A stretch of 64,000 nucleotides of DNA from Kribbella catacumbae DSM 19601 (GTDB lineage Bacteria > Actinomycetota > Actinomycetes > Propionibacteriales > Kribbellaceae), in assembly GCF_000372465.1 (NCBI RefSeq), contig NZ_AQUZ01000014.1:100795-164794 (forward strand), written 5' to 3'. Both the position numbers and the translations under genes were made by a program. Within the stretch, counting starts at the first letter, position 1; every line of letters starts with the position of its first letter. This document shows positions 1-6,659 of this stretch, one piece after another. The notes under the pieces were generated by a model. That model was not told the DNA's origin and searched no databases. It was given only the letters and a program-made list of their open reading frames with translations.

Positions 1-540
1 AACACTGGCAGCAACGTCGGCGCGCAGTTGCCCGCGCTGCCCTGGCGGGTGCCGTTGGATCCGGCTCCGTGGTGGGCCTGGACCTTGTTCGTCGCCCCGT
101 TCATCGCTGTCCCGGCACTGAACTCCTGGCTCTGGATGGGCGCGCGCGACTTCCTCGCGGTCGGCCTGTTCACGATCATCGGCGCCTCGGTCGTCCGGGT
201 CGCCGGCGGTGTCGTGCTCTACCGCGTCGAGATCACCGCGACCGCGCTGAAGGCCCGCACCAGCCTGCTCGTCCGCAGCCTGGCCTGGCAGGGCGTCGAC
301 GACATCGAGATCGTCGACGGCTCGGTCGTCCTGGCCAGCGGCAAGGACGAGAACGAGATCAACGGCATCGCCAAGGACCAGACCGTGTACGCCGCCGCCG
401 TCATGCAGGCCGCTCGCGACTCAGCCGACAACCAGCCGGTACGCCGTACTCGCCCGCGCCCCGGCATCGGCGTCGTCTGTGTTCTCGCCTACCTGGTCCT
501 CGCCGTCGGCGCCTTCCTCTACCGCTGGCAACTCGTCTAA
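1..540 (+). CDS. Membrane protein, PH-like layout, 5' end outside window
   Basis: The frame is open from base 1, so the gene probably starts before the window; a TTG at 28 is the first usable start inside it. Counted from that TTG, two hydrophobic segments lie near residues 17-36 and 43-66, then a soluble stretch of about 80 residues, then one more membrane segment close to the C terminus. This layout suits small actinobacterial membrane proteins with a PH-like domain, but no motif proves it. Function is unknown. Its TAA stop overlaps the stop of the convergent small gene that follows. Confidence 0.55.
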   Translation, partial: NTGSNVGAQLPALPWRVPLDPAPWWAWTLFVAPFIAVPALNSWLWMGARDFLAVGLFTIIGASVVRVAGGVVLYRVEITATALKARTSLLVRSLAWQGVDDIEIVDGSVVLASGKDENEINGIAKDQTVYAAAVMQAARDSADNQPVRRTRPRPGIGVVCVLAYLVLAVGAFLYRWQLV

Positions 541-746
541 CCACGTTGCCTAACCAGGCCGTCTTTGCCGCGCTCGGCTAACCCCGCGCGGCCCCCGCCG
601 GTGATCTTCTCCGGTGTCACGCGCACGATCACCCCGGTCTCGGTCAACCGATTCTCGAACGGAAAGTCCTTCCCGAGGTACCGGTGCGACTGCTTGTCCA
701 TCAGTTCGGCCCACTCCTGCGGAATCTCCGGACCTCCGCCACTCAC
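537..746 (-). CDS. Small conserved-looking protein, 69 aa
   Basis: This short frame starts with GTG at 746 (VSGGGPEIPQEW) and ends in TAG overlapping the stop of the convergent gene. The product is charged and soluble, with a middle part of MDKQSHRYLGKDF and a glycine-rich GGG stretch before a basic tail. It reads like a real protein because third positions are GC-rich and no other frame here makes sense. An internal ATG at 701 would give a shorter version. I do not recognise a family. The start lies inside one arm of a large inverted repeat shared with the divergent gene at 861. Confidence 0.5.
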   Translation of the reverse strand: MSGGGPEIPQEWAELMDKQSHRYLGKDFPFENRLTETGVIVRVTPEKITGGGRAGLAERGKDGLVRQRG

Positions 747-831
747 AAACCTCCCGTTTCCGCCCGGGAGCACGCCTGCGCACGCCTGGCCGGGTGCGAT
801 CAGTTGAGGTTTGTGAGTGGCGGCGGTCCGG
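728..831. repeat. 26-bp inverted repeat between divergent genes
   Basis: The arms 728-753 and 806-831 are reverse complements with a single mismatch (25 of 26) and are separated by 52 bp. Each arm contains GTGAGTGGCGG, so reading outward from the centre both divergent genes meet the same GTG followed by codons for SGGGP. It could be a shared operator, a duplicated translation-start region, or a small repeat that supplied the starts. Confidence 0.8.
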
Positions 832-860
832 CCCAACGCGGAGTGCCTAAGCTCGGGGGC

Positions 861-1763
861 ATGGACTTTTCCCTGTGGCCAAGCGCCGCCCGCACCTGGC
901 AGGAAGTACTCGACGGCGCGGAGTACGCGGAGAGAACCGGCTGGTACGGCGTCTGGATGGCCGATCACTTCATGGTGAACGGCGACGATCTGTCGCTGCC
1001 GATGAACGAGTGCCTGGCCCTGCTGGGCGGTCTCGCGGTGCGGACCGAGCGGGTGCGGATCGGATCGATGGTGCTCGGCAACACCTATCGGCATCCGGCC
1101 GTGGTGGCGAAGCAGGCGGCTACGCTCGACCAGATGAGCAACGGCCGGTTCGTGCTCGGGATCGGGGCCGGCTGGCAGGTGAACGAGCACGAGGCCTACG
1201 GCATCGAGTTGCCGCCGGTGAAGCAGTTGCTGGCCCGGTTCGAGGAGGCCTGCCAGGTCATCACCGGGTTGCTGGCCCAGGAGCGGACCACCTTCGACGG
1301 CGAGTACTACCAGCTCACCAACGCGCCGCTGGAACCGAAGCCGGCCAAGCTGCCGATCCTGATCGGCGCCTCCGGCGAAAAGGTTGCCCTAGGCATCGTT
1401 GCGAAGTACGCGGACGAATGGAACCACTGGGGACTGCCCGAAGTCGCCGAGCACAAGGGCAATGTGTTCCGCGAGCACTGTGAGCGGATCGGCCGCGACC
1501 CGTCGACCGTACGCCGCTCGACCCAGGCGATGATCGAGATCCTCGTCCCGGGCGACACCGAGGCCGAAGAGCGTCGCGACCGGCGGCTGGCCGCCGGTCA
1601 ACCGACGATCATGGGCTCGGCCGAGTACGTGCTGGACACGGTCGCGCGTTATCCCGCGGCCGGTGTCGACGAGTTCCTGGTCCCAGATGGCTTCCTGGGC
1701 ACGGGGTCCCGCCGCTTCGACGCCCTCGAGCGCCTGCGCGAGGAAGTCTTCAACAAGCTTTAA
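861..1763 (+). CDS. LLM class F420-dependent oxidoreductase
   Basis: This is a luciferase-like monooxygenase family protein of 300 residues, the usual length for F420-dependent LLM oxidoreductases. Seen features are the N-terminal barrel strand MDFSLWPSAARTW, the conserved GWYGVWMADHF segment, the R(I)GSMVLGNTYRHP strand, LDQMSNGRFVLGIGAGW, and the late GSAEYVLDTVARY helix typical of the family. Substrate is not predictable. I chose ATG 861 because family homology begins there; an in-frame GTG at 813 inside the inverted repeat would add 16 residues. The gene ends 4 bp into the convergent gene at 1760-2515. Confidence 0.85.
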   Translation: MDFSLWPSAARTWQEVLDGAEYAERTGWYGVWMADHFMVNGDDLSLPMNECLALLGGLAVRTERVRIGSMVLGNTYRHPAVVAKQAATLDQMSNGRFVLGIGAGWQVNEHEAYGIELPPVKQLLARFEEACQVITGLLAQERTTFDGEYYQLTNAPLEPKPAKLPILIGASGEKVALGIVAKYADEWNHWGLPEVAEHKGNVFREHCERIGRDPSTVRRSTQAMIEILVPGDTEAEERRDRRLAAGQPTIMGSAEYVLDTVARYPAAGVDEFLVPDGFLGTGSRRFDALERLREEVFNKL

Positions 1764-2515
1764 AGCTGCAACGTCGCCACTACCGGCCAGTGGTCGCTCG
1801 GAAAGCGGCCGTCTGGCCGGTGGTGCGATACCTCGGCATCGATGACCTGCCAGGTCTTGGCGGTCAGGATGTGGTCGATCCGTTCCTGGCCGGTCGCATC
1901 GCCGAAATCATGCCAGCTGCCACCCGCCTCAGCCGGTACTGCGTCCAGCCAGCCGGCACCCGTCAACGCCTTCAGCGGAGGTGATCCGGGCTCGGCGTTC
2001 AGGTCGCCGAGTAGCACCCAGTGCCGATCGGGCTCAGCCGACATCCATTGGTCGAGCAACTTGGACGACTCCACTCGCGCGACCTCGCCCAGGTGGTCGA
2101 AATGGGTGTTGGCGATCCCGACCAGCGTCCCATCGGTGTGCCCGAGCCGCGCCAACGTGGCGATCCGGGTCAGGTCCGCGTCCCAGCCGACGGACCCGGG
2201 CGTCGTCGGCTCGCCGGACAGCCAGCGCGTCTCGTCCGACTCCACCCGCCAATCGCCCGGCCGGACCATCACCACCGAATGCTCACCGGCGTGCACGCCG
2301 TCATCCCGCCCGGCCCCGACGAGCTCGTACTGCGCGAACCTCTCGCGCAGATACTCCAACTGGTCGGGCAGCACCTCCTGCAACCCGACCACGTCGGCCG
2401 CCAACGCCTCGATCGCCTGGGCCGTCGCCTCGCGACGCAGTACCCAGGAGTCGTCTCCGTCGTCGGCCGAGGAGTTGCGGATGTTGAACGTCGCCACGCG
2501 CAGCTGCAGACTCAC
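1760..2515 (-). CDS. Endonuclease/exonuclease/phosphatase family protein
   Basis: A metal-dependent phosphoesterase of the EEP fold (251 aa). All hallmark motifs are present in order: VATFNIRN near the N terminus, GLQEVLPDQLEYL with the metal-binding Glu, IANTHFDHLG, LLGDLNAEPGS, ERIDHILT and the final SDHWPVVATL. It could act on nucleic acid, a sugar phosphate or a phospholipid; the sequence does not decide. The GTG start overlaps the trpS stop as GTGA, so it is translated from the trpS message and would share its attenuation control. There is no signal peptide. Confidence 0.85.
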   Translation of the reverse strand: MSLQLRVATFNIRNSSADDGDDSWVLRREATAQAIEALAADVVGLQEVLPDQLEYLRERFAQYELVGAGRDDGVHAGEHSVVMVRPGDWRVESDETRWLSGEPTTPGSVGWDADLTRIATLARLGHTDGTLVGIANTHFDHLGEVARVESSKLLDQWMSAEPDRHWVLLGDLNAEPGSPPLKALTGAGWLDAVPAEAGGSWHDFGDATGQERIDHILTAKTWQVIDAEVSHHRPDGRFPSDHWPVVATLQL

Positions 2516-3480
2516 ACGGAAGATCCTGCCAAACCCATCGCGACGGTCGCCGCCCGGAGTCGGGGTGCGCTGGCTGCGATCGCCCGATCGCGACCCTGCG
2601 CGAGCAGCTCGTCGATCGCTTTCGGGTCGGACGCAAGCCGTGCGTACTCCTTCTGCAATGGCTCGATCACCGCCAGCACCGCGTCCGCCACATCGGTCTT
2701 CAAGGCGCCGTACGTCGAGTACGCGGTCGCCAGCTCGAACGGATCCCCGTCCGTGCAGGCGGCCAGGATCTCCAGCAGGTTGGTGATTCCGGGCTTGGTC
2801 TCCTCGTCGTGGCGGACCTCGCCGTCGGAATCCGTCACCGCCCGCATGACCTGCCGGCGGATCACGTCCGGCGGGTCCAGCAGCCGGATCGTCCCGACGG
2901 CGTTGTCCTCGTCGGACTTGCTCATCTTGCTGGTGGGATTCTGCAGGTCCTTGATCCGCATCGCCAGCGCGGCCTTCTGCAGCTGCGGTACGACGAACGT
3001 CTCGCCGTACTCCCGGTTGAACCGGATCGCGACGTCCCGGGCCAGCTCGACGTGCTGGTCCTGGTCGCCACCGACCGGGACGCGATCCGTGCCGTAGAGC
3101 AGGATGTCCGCGGCCATCAGGCAGGGATAGGTGAACAGCGAGGCGCGAGTCATCGGTCTGTCCCGGCCCTTCTCCTTGTACTGGATCATCCGCGACAGCT
3201 CCCCGACGTACGAGGTGCACTCGAGCAGGTACGCGAGCTGCGCATGCGCCGGTACGTCGGACTGCACGAACACCGTGCCCGGCGGCAGCCCGGCCGCGAG
3301 CATCAGCGTCGCCATCTCCCGCGTCAACGCGATCAGCCGGCGTGGATCGTGCTTGGTCGTCATCGCGTGCTGGTTCGCGACGAAGTAGAACCCGTCGGGG
3401 TCGGTGAACCGCCGCAGCGCGCCGAGGTGGTTGCCCAGCGTGAGCCGTCCGGACGGGGTGATGCCAGAAAGCGAAGTCAT
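2512..3480 (-). CDS. trpS: Tryptophanyl-tRNA synthetase
   Basis: A class I aminoacyl-tRNA synthetase that charges tRNA-Trp (322 aa, normal for bacterial TrpRS). The HIGH-type signature is in PSGRLTLGNHLGAL (residues 9-22) and KMSKS is at 185-189, followed by DEDNAVGTI. The start is ATG 3480, with an AAGGA Shine-Dalgarno sequence 10 bases upstream in the loop of an 8-bp inverted repeat (3483-3490 with 3509-3516). The gene sits behind a tandem-Trp leader peptide and terminator. In Streptomyces coelicolor the trpS copy in this neighbourhood (SCO3334) is, as I recall, the auxiliary indolmycin-resistant enzyme controlled by ribosome-mediated attenuation; the same role here is inference. Confidence 0.95.
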   Translation of the reverse strand: MTSLSGITPSGRLTLGNHLGALRRFTDPDGFYFVANQHAMTTKHDPRRLIALTREMATLMLAAGLPPGTVFVQSDVPAHAQLAYLLECTSYVGELSRMIQYKEKGRDRPMTRASLFTYPCLMAADILLYGTDRVPVGGDQDQHVELARDVAIRFNREYGETFVVPQLQKAALAMRIKDLQNPTSKMSKSDEDNAVGTIRLLDPPDVIRRQVMRAVTDSDGEVRHDEETKPGITNLLEILAACTDGDPFELATAYSTYGALKTDVADAVLAVIEPLQKEYARLASDPKAIDELLAQGRDRAIAASAPRLRAATVAMGLAGSSV

Positions 3481-3528
3481 CTCAGTCGGTCCTTCTCGTC
3501 GAGGCCTCACCGACTGACGGGCACACGA

Positions 3529-3557
3529 AAAAGGCCGCCTCGGCGAGGCGGCCTTTT
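3529..3557 (-). terminator. Attenuator terminator in the trpS leader
   Basis: A 14-bp perfect stem (3529-3542 with 3544-3557), core GGCCGCCTCG, with a U run on the minus strand, lies between the Trp leader peptide and trpS. GGCGG directly after the leader stop can pair with CCGCC in the left arm of this stem, giving the alternative antiterminator expected of an attenuator. Confidence 0.85.
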
Positions 3558-3584
3558 GGGTGCGTGTGAACGCAGCGGGTCCGC

Positions 3585-3623
3585 CTAAGCGGCCCACCAC
3601 TGCTGCAAAGTCAGCTTGTTCAC
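3585..3623 (-). CDS. trpS leader peptide, VNKLTLQQWWAA
   Basis: A 12-codon frame from GTG 3623 to TAG 3585 with two adjacent Trp codons at positions 9 and 10, only 27 bp before a terminator hairpin in front of trpS. GCAGC inside the peptide and GCTGC downstream can pair around the Trp codons, as required for an attenuator 1:2 stem. Stalling at UGG UGG when charged tRNA-Trp is scarce would free the antiterminator and let trpS be transcribed. Too short for gene callers. Ribosome-mediated attenuation of trpS is known in Streptomyces; its use here is inferred from the sequence. Confidence 0.85.
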   Translation of the reverse strand: MNKLTLQQWWAA

Positions 3624-3629
3624 CCCAAA

Positions 3630-3635
3630 ACCATA
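3630..3635 (-). promoter_or_regulatory. Probable -10 element of trpS leader transcript
   Basis: TATGGT on the minus strand lies 6 bases before the GTG of the leader peptide, so transcription would start at or next to the start codon and the leader peptide would be read leaderless. No convincing -35 box is seen. The metG leader has the same spacing. Confidence 0.6.
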
Positions 3636-4303
3636 GCCCGTACGCCGGTCCGCGCGCCACTCAAGCATCGCCAAACCCCTGACTGACCGACCCCGCTGTC
3701 TAGTTGCTGAGGGCAACGAAGCCCTATGCATACCCAGGTCGGCGGCAAGCGATTACCTCGGCGTGTCGGCGCGGCCGGGACGGGTGGTGCGTGCATGGCG
3801 GTCCGGGAACCCCGTCCCGTCTTGGCGCGACAGGTGCATGCGCCAGGGACGGTGCTGTCTCGCCGGCGCGGAGCGGGTTGGTCCCGGGACGCTAGCGCCT
3901 TATGGGGCGACTGGCGCGCTATAGCACGCCAGTCGCCCCATAAGGCGCTAGTGGTGCAGACAGGTAGGCGCCGATCGGCAGGATGAAGGCCGGTCGGTCG
4001 ACTGGAGGCCTGCTCGGCTGGAAGATGGGCGGCGACCCGGGCGAGTCGCCCTCGCAATCGGTACCCCGATGGTGGTCGGCCGGGGGCGTGGCGGTGCCCC
4101 CGATTGTGGCCAGTCTTCCCAGCGGCTCCGGGATAGCTGCGACTAGGACCGTCAAGCAGCCCGGCGACGCGATCCACAGTCGCCCTACCCACCCAACCGC
4201 CTCAACCACGCAACCGCGTGACGCAGGCCGCCGGAGGGCCGGACCCAACAACCGATCAGTTGGGTAGGGGTGTCGCCGGCGGGCGCGGGCTAAGGTCAGG
4301 GGC
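3636..4303. other. Long intergenic region with palindromes, no gene
   Basis: About 670 bp separate the trpS promoter from the AcuC-like gene. The frames in it have no convincing protein. It holds a 60-bp palindrome (3892-3951) and, at 3745-3768, a copy of a dispersed motif with core CGGCGTGTCG also found near 29.28 and 44.47 kb. The remainder shows no recognisable element. Confidence 0.6.
3892..3951. repeat. 60-bp near-perfect palindrome
   Basis: The two 30-base halves are reverse complements with only one mismatched pair (3917/3926). The arms include GGGGCGACTGGCG and the centre is GCTATAGC. It would form a cruciform in DNA or one long hairpin in RNA. It lacks a T run on either side, so a simple terminator is not obvious. 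Confidence 0.9.
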
Positions 4304-5479
4304 ATGAGCGGTGAGGCGATGCTGGTCTTCGACGACGGCCTGACGGCGTATGACTTCGGGCATGGGCATCCGATGAGTCCGATCCGGGTGGATCTCACGA
4401 TCCGGCTGGCGCGAGCTCTCGGAGTGCTCGATCTCTTGAAGGTGGTGCCCGCGCCGGTGGCGGATGACGCGCTGCTGCGGACGGTGCACACCGCCGAGTA
4501 CATCGAGGCTGTGAAGCGGGCCGGCGAAGACCCTGATCAACCGGATCCTGAGCACGGGCTCGGTACCGACGACACCTACTGCTTCCCGCGGATGCATGAG
4601 GCGTCGGCGCATGTGGTCGGTGCGTCCGTCGAGGCGGCCCGGGCGGTCTGGGAAGGCGACGTGCTGCACGCCGCCAACATCTCCGGCGGGCTGCACCACG
4701 CGATGCCCTCGATGGCCAGCGGCTTCTGTGTCTACAACGACCCGGCCGTGGCGATCCAGTGGCTGCTCGACCACGGCGCCGAGCGGGTCGCGTACGTCGA
4801 CGTCGACGTGCACCACGGCGACGGCGTACAGACGGTGTTCTACAACGACCCGCGCGTACTGACCGTGAGCCTGCACGAGTCGCCGACCACGCTGTTCCCG
4901 GGGACCGGGTCGGCGGGGGAGACCGGTGGACCTGACGCGGAAGGTACTGCGGTCAACGTCCCGCTGCCGCCCGGGACCGGGGATGCGGGCTGGTTGCGCG
5001 CGTTCCACGCGATCGTGCCCGACGTGGTGAAGGCGTTCCGGCCGTCGGTGCTGGTGACGCAACACGGGTGTGACTCCCATGTTGAGGACCCGCTGGCGCA
5101 CCTAACCAAGTCGGTCGACGGGCAGCGCGCGGCGTACCTGGCTCTGCACGACCTCGCCCATGAGGTCTGCGACGGCAAATGGGTCGCCACCGGTGGCGGT
5201 GGGTACGCGATCGTCGACGTCGTACCGCGTGCCTGGACGCACCTGCTGGCGATCGTGGCCGGCCAGCCGGTCGACCCGGAGACGGCGGTGCCCGAGTCGT
5301 GGCGCGAGGACGTGAAACTCCGGTACGGGCGGGTCGCGCCGTCGCGGATGACGGACGGCTGCGCCCCGGAGTACGCCGCCTGGGCGACCGGGTACAACCC
5401 CGACACCTGGCTGGACCGCTCGATCAAGGCGACCCGGGACATCAGTTTTCCACTCCTCGGGCTCGATCCGACCTACTAG
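4304..5479 (+). CDS. AcuC-like histone deacetylase family protein
   Basis: A zinc-dependent deacetylase of the arginase/HDAC fold (391 aa), of the group called acetoin utilisation protein AcuC. Seen motifs: GGLHHAMPSMASGFCVYND carrying the catalytic His pair and the loop Tyr, then VDVDVHHGDGVQ with the zinc ligands Asp and His, then QHGCDSHVEDPLAHL with the third ligand Asp, and TGGGGYAI near the C terminus. In Bacillus AcuC removes acetyl groups from acetyl-CoA synthetase; that substrate is likely but unproved here. ATG 4304 is supported by the N-terminal homology; the gene stands alone. Confidence 0.9.
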   Translation: MSGEAMLVFDDGLTAYDFGHGHPMSPIRVDLTIRLARALGVLDLLKVVPAPVADDALLRTVHTAEYIEAVKRAGEDPDQPDPEHGLGTDDTYCFPRMHEASAHVVGASVEAARAVWEGDVLHAANISGGLHHAMPSMASGFCVYNDPAVAIQWLLDHGAERVAYVDVDVHHGDGVQTVFYNDPRVLTVSLHESPTTLFPGTGSAGETGGPDAEGTAVNVPLPPGTGDAGWLRAFHAIVPDVVKAFRPSVLVTQHGCDSHVEDPLAHLTKSVDGQRAAYLALHDLAHEVCDGKWVATGGGGYAIVDVVPRAWTHLLAIVAGQPVDPETAVPESWREDVKLRYGRVAPSRMTDGCAPEYAAWATGYNPDTWLDRSIKATRDISFPLLGLDPTY

Positions 5480-5647
5480 AACCGGCTCGTTCCGTACTGA
5501 TTCCGGACTGATTCGGGCCTGACCATCCAGTCACACCAGACACCCTCTTTCCCATTCGCACCAACAGCCACTACGCTCGGTTCATGCACGGGCGGAGGTG
5601 CCGGAGGGGAAGCCGGCGCACGACTCGTGCTGGAAGTGCGGTGCGTT

Positions 5648-5863
5648 ATGGCATCAAAGAAGTCCGGCGGTGAGTCGCCGCTCGCCGAGGTGAAGTTCCT
5701 GACCGTGGCGGAGGTCGCCACGGCCATGCGCGTGTCCAAGATGACGGTGTACCGCTTGGTGCACTCCGGAGAGCTGCCCGCGGTGCGGGTGGGTCGGTCG
5801 TTCCGGGTATCAGAGGACGCCGTGCACGACTACCTCAAGGGCGCCTTCTACCAGGCCGGATAA
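5648..5863 (+). CDS. Excisionase-type HTH DNA-binding protein (Rv0500A-like)
   Basis: A 71-residue protein made almost entirely of one winged helix-turn-helix: FLTVAEVATAMRVSKMTVYR followed by LVHSGELPAVRVGRSFRVS. It matches the actinobacterial family of Rv0500A, which in mycobacteria lies next to bS22 and a GalE2-like gene. Here those partners lie 9 kb downstream, past an accessory block. I chose ATG 5648 because the residues before it do not fit the family. A strong terminator follows 13 bp after the stop. Confidence 0.85.
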   Translation: MASKKSGGESPLAEVKFLTVAEVATAMRVSKMTVYRLVHSGELPAVRVGRSFRVSEDAVHDYLKGAFYQAG

Positions 5864-5876
5864 CCACGAGAAGCGA

Positions 5877-5911
5877 AAGCGGCCGGACTCCCTTCGAGGG
5901 ACCGGCCGCTT
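5877..5911 (+). terminator. Terminator after the HTH gene
   Basis: A 10-bp stem AAGCGGCCGG (5877-5886 with 5902-5911) is continued by an inner TCCCT/AGGGA stem closed by a TCG loop. It is a strong hairpin just after the stop, without a clear T run. Confidence 0.75.
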
Positions 5912-5948
5912 CGCCCGGTTCAGGCCCGGCGCCGTCTGTGCCCGCCCA

Positions 5949-6044
5949 GGCTCGGAGCCCGCGCCGTTCGCGTCCGTCCGGGCTCGGAGCCCGCGCCGTT
6001 CGCGCCGGTCCGGGCTCGGAGTCGGCGCCCTCTGCGCTCGGTCG
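5949..6044. repeat. 32-bp tandem repeat, three copies
   Basis: Units at 5949-5980, 5981-6012 and 6013-6044 share the opening GGCTCGGAG. The first two are nearly identical; the third is degraded, and a further weak unit may precede them. It is non-coding, between the HTH terminator and the end of the MarR gene. Confidence 0.8.
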
Positions 6045-6069
6045 GAGCCGGGCGGTGTCAGCTCTGCGG

Positions 6070-6594
6070 CTAGCTGCGGGTCTGTGTGCGGCGGGGGCGG
6101 GCGGCCGGCAGGCTCGGCTGCGTCAGCGCGCGAAGCGCCTCGGTAGCGGCGTCCAGCGCCTCCGGCGGGACCTCAGCCCAGGTCTGGTCGTGTGCTGCCG
6201 CACTGGCCAGCACGGCCTCCTCGGCCTTCCCTGCCCCCGCGGCGGTGAGCCGGATCTGCGTCCCCCGGCCATCCTCCGGATCAGGCTCGCGCACCACCAG
6301 CCCGCGGTTGACCAACTGATTGACCACGTTGCTCGTACCGCCTGAGGAGAGCAACAGGCTGCGACTGAGATCCGTCGGCTTCAGCCGGTACGGTGCTCCG
6401 GACCGGCGCAGTGTGGCCAGTACATCGAACTCCGCGGTCGTCAGCTGCAGCTCACGCAGTACCCGCCGGGTCGCCTCGTTCAGGGCGGCGGCCAGCACCA
6501 TGACCCGCTTGGTCAGCTCCGAAGTCGGATAGAGCGCGGCCGGGAGCTCCTGCTGCCAGGCCTCGATCAGCTGGTCGATCCGGTCCGTGCTCAT
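6070..6594 (-). CDS. MarR family transcriptional regulator
   Basis: A winged-helix MarR protein of 174 residues. The recognition region LTTAEFDVLATLRRSGAPYR, then LKPTDLSRSLLLSSGGTSNVVNQLVNRGLV and the wing EPDPEDGRGTQIRLT, is clear. It is divergent from the amidohydrolase at 6660, and the 65-bp gap holds a strong palindrome, so it probably represses both itself and that gene and is released by a ligand related to the amidohydrolase substrate. The C-terminal tail is basic and proline-rich. Confidence 0.9.
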   Translation of the reverse strand: MSTDRIDQLIEAWQQELPAALYPTSELTKRVMVLAAALNEATRRVLRELQLTTAEFDVLATLRRSGAPYRLKPTDLSRSLLLSSGGTSNVVNQLVNRGLVVREPDPEDGRGTQIRLTAAGAGKAEEAVLASAAAHDQTWAEVPPEALDAATEALRALTQPSLPAARPRRTQTRS

Positions 6595-6622
6595 GGTTGA
6601 CAGTCTAGGTGGCGTTGCTGAT

Positions 6623-6644
6623 AGCTTTCTAGAAAGCTTTCTAG
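6623..6644. promoter_or_regulatory. MarR operator: two overlapping 16-bp palindromes
   Basis: AGCTTTCTAGAAAGCT (6623-6638) and CTAGAAAGCTTTCTAG (6629-6644) are both perfect palindromes sharing 10 bp. They lie between the divergent MarR and amidohydrolase starts, 15 bp before the latter, which suits repression of both. Confidence 0.85.
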
Positions 6645-6659
6645 TGAGGAGATCGCAGG

